DNA from: an uncultured Lachnospiraceae bacterium
Lineage (GTDB): Bacteria; Bacillota; Clostridia; Lachnospirales; Lachnospiraceae
Assembly (NCBI GenBank): GCA_947631755.1
Contig: CANRMO010000003.1
Location: forward strand, 1 to 26,694
DNA length: 26,694 nt
Direction: 5' to 3'
Shown here: one piece after another, positions 25,190 through 26,694 of the stretch
Layout: the number at the start of each line of letters is the position of its first letter
How positions within the stretch are numbered: the stretch's first letter is position 1
Notes under the pieces: generated by a model
The model's input: the letters and a program-made list of their open reading frames with translations, nothing else
Databases searched by the model: none
Told to the model about the DNA's origin: nothing
Made by a program: the position numbers and the translations under genes

Positions 25190-25212
25190 ATCCCTGTTTT
25201 TTCTGTTATAAT
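25184..25212 (+). promoter_or_regulatory. Promoter of tRNA-Leu
   Basis: TTGCAA (25184-25189), a 17-base spacer and a perfect TATAAT (25207-25212), about 38 bases before the predicted transcription start region reaches the tRNA at 25257. It overlaps the divergent DUF1287 promoter at the -35 box. Confidence 0.85.
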
Positions 25213-25256
25213 ACTTTTTGCCTGCAGAATCGCAGACACTTTTTCCTGCCACACAG

Positions 25257-25338
25257 GCGGTTGTGATGGAATTGGCAGACATGCAAGATTTAGGTTCTTG
25301 TGCCGCAAGGCGTGTGGGTTCGAGTCCCACCAACCGCA
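25257..25338 (+). tRNA. tRNA-Leu, anticodon UAG
   Basis: The acceptor arms GCGGTTG and CAACCGC pair fully. The anticodon stem CAAGA/TCTTG holds the loop TTTAGGT with anticodon TAG. The long variable arm is typical of a class II leucine tRNA, and the T-arm is GTGGG-TTCGAGT-CCCAC. CCA is not encoded. No terminator is visible between it and the ABC exporter gene 57 bases on, so the tRNA may share a transcript with that gene. Confidence 0.95.
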
Positions 25339-25394
25339 TAGCTTTCAGCTCTTTAAAATTCTTTCTATTTCTCACAGAAAGGCGGCTCACCAAT

Positions 25395-26694
25395 ATGAAT
25401 CAGAATTTAAAAAAAATGATCAGTTACTACAGGCCCTACATGAAAATATTCTGGCTGGATATGTTTTTTGCGGCTCTCTCGGCCGGGGTTGCCCTGATGA
25501 TACCGCTGGTCGTGCGCTATGTCACATCCACCATGATCCTGCTGCCCCGGGAGGACATTCTGCATAAACTCCCCTATATCGCCCTGTTTTTGTTCCTGCT
25601 TCTGGCGGTCGACTGCTACAGCCGCTTCTTTATCGGCAATTACGGCCACGTCATGGGGGCAAAGATGGAGTACAATATGCGGGCTGAGATTTTCGGCCAT
25701 ATGCAAAAATTGTCCTTTTCCTTTTACGACGACGCAAAAGTGGGGCAGCTCATGAGCCGCATAACCTCAGATCTGTTTGACATCACAGAACTTCTTCACC
25801 ACGGCCCCGAAAATATTATCCTGTCCGTGCTGAAAATATCCGGCGCGCTCATTATCCTCCTGAACATTAACGGATGGCTGGCACTGGCGGCCTTTATCGT
25901 CCTGCCCTTTATGTTCCTGTTCGCCTTTCTCCTGAACCGAAAAATGCGCCATGCTTTCAAGCGGAACCGGGAGAAGATAGCGGATATCAATGCCCAGATC
26001 GAGGACAACCTCTCAGGTATCCGCGTGGTGAAATCTTTCGCCAATGAATCCATCGAAAAAAAGAAATTCAAGAAAGGAAATGACGGATTTCTGTCCGCCA
26101 AAAAGAACAGCTATCATTATATGGGAACTTTCCAGGCGGGGGTGGGCGTATTCACTACCCTTATACAAGTGAATGTAATCCTTGTGGGCGCCTGGCTGAT
26201 CGCCATGCAGCGCGTAACCATCAGTGATCTCATCACCTTTCTCCTCTACATCGGCGTCTTCACTGACCCGATCCGCACACTGGTGGATTTCACCGAACAG
26301 TTCCAGAACGGCTATACCGGATTTGAGCGCTTCCGCGAAATCATGGATATCATGCCGGACATAAAAGACGAAGAAGATGCCGTTCCCTTAAACAATGTCA
26401 GAGGGGATATAACATTTGAAAATGTATCATTCCACTACAGCGACAATGACACGGTTGTCTTAAATAATATCAATTTAACGGTCCCGGCCGGATCCTATGT
26501 CGCCCTGGTTGGCTCCTCCGGCGCCGGAAAGACTACGCTTCTGAAGATCATTGTCGGGGAACTTGCTCCGGATGGCGGCAGCGTAACCGTTTCGCGCGGA
26601 AAAACTCTCGGATATCTTGAGCAGCATCAGGCAGTTTCTGACGATGCCACAATCTATTCGGTTCTTCTCGAAGAAAAGAGGCATCTCCTCGATA
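25395..26694 (+). CDS. ABC exporter whose ATPase domain switches to ABC-F-like sequence
   Basis: From ATG 25395 the frame is open to the window edge (433 residues). Residues 1-325 are a normal type IV ABC exporter membrane domain with about six helices and the cytosolic signature EDNLSGIRVVKSFANE. The nucleotide-binding domain starts normally (GDITFENVSFHY) and reaches Walker A GSSGAGKTT (26511-26537). From there it reads LLKIIVGELAPDGGSV..., GKTLGYLEQHQ, ATIYSVLLEEK, which is typical of duplicated-ATPase ABC-F translation factors and not of exporters. The fusion is in frame. A real mosaic gene or an assembly join at the conserved Walker A are both possible. Only a weak ribosome binding site is seen. 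Confidence 0.85.
   Translation, partial: MNQNLKKMISYYRPYMKIFWLDMFFAALSAGVALMIPLVVRYVTSTMILLPREDILHKLPYIALFLFLLLAVDCYSRFFIGNYGHVMGAKMEYNMRAEIFGHMQKLSFSFYDDAKVGQLMSRITSDLFDITELLHHGPENIILSVLKISGALIILLNINGWLALAAFIVLPFMFLFAFLLNRKMRHAFKRNREKIADINAQIEDNLSGIRVVKSFANESIEKKKFKKGNDGFLSAKKNSYHYMGTFQAGVGVFTTLIQVNVILVGAWLIAMQRVTISDLITFLLYIGVFTDPIRTLVDFTEQFQNGYTGFERFREIMDIMPDIKDEEDAVPLNNVRGDITFENVSFHYSDNDTVVLNNINLTVPAGSYVALVGSSGAGKTTLLKIIVGELAPDGGSVTVSRGKTLGYLEQHQAVSDDATIYSVLLEEKRHLLD

Noticed and set aside
1..26694. CRISPR array, prophage or integrative element
   Set aside because: I see no regularly spaced repeats, integrase, phage structural gene or att-like duplication next to the tRNA gene.

Overview
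The window looks like a chromosomal segment of a Gram-positive gut Clostridium of the Lachnospiraceae type. The evidence is moderate GC content, strong GGAGG ribosome binding sites, sigma-A promoters with 17-base spacers, and purA, recJ and prmA housekeeping genes of Firmicute type. It also carries a large gene set that I associate with the families DUF5716 and DUF5717, found mainly in that group. I could not run database searches, so family names rest on motifs I can read.

Left block (1-5723, minus strand): a four-gene operon that runs off the left edge. It encodes a 1186-residue cytosolic protein with beta-rich N-terminal domains and a long helical solenoid, an Hsp70/actin-fold ATPase-like protein, a TPR protein, and the start of a fourth protein. 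It reads like a chaperone-style ATPase with helical-repeat partners and is the best candidate for an undescribed system. A PLP-dependent HisC/CobD-like aminotransferase is divergently transcribed at 5885-6979.

Accessory block (7019-11920, minus strand): a UPF0175/DUF3368 toxin-antitoxin pair, then genes in visible decay. These are a remnant with a stop and a frameshift, a truncated second copy of an LRR gene on a 212-base direct repeat, and a beta-propeller gene broken by one frameshift and one in-frame TAA. An intact BspA-like LRR gene, a small membrane protein and a 92-base MITE-like palindrome follow.

Signalling and export block (11969-18569, minus strand): a LytTR response regulator and an AgrC-like GHKL kinase (4-base overlap), a regulatory gap, a small ORF, a secreted 137-residue protein, a propeller lipoprotein, a duplicated ABC-2 permease and its ATPase. 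The layout suggests a regulated secreted-peptide or envelope-stress module.

Housekeeping block (18642-24129): purA, a GT2-like glycosyltransferase and recJ on the minus strand, then prmA on the plus strand. Clear promoters precede purA, recJ and prmA. Stem-loops sit almost at the predicted 5' ends of the purA, prmA and aminotransferase mRNAs.

Right end (24186-26694): a 45-residue membrane peptide gene and a DUF1287 secreted hydrolase gene on the minus strand, then tRNA-Leu(UAG) and an ABC exporter on the plus strand. The tRNA and DUF1287 promoters share one palindromic -35 hexamer with exact symmetry. The exporter turns, in frame inside its Walker A motif, into sequence typical of ABC-F proteins and runs off the window, so it is either a real fusion or an assembly chimera.
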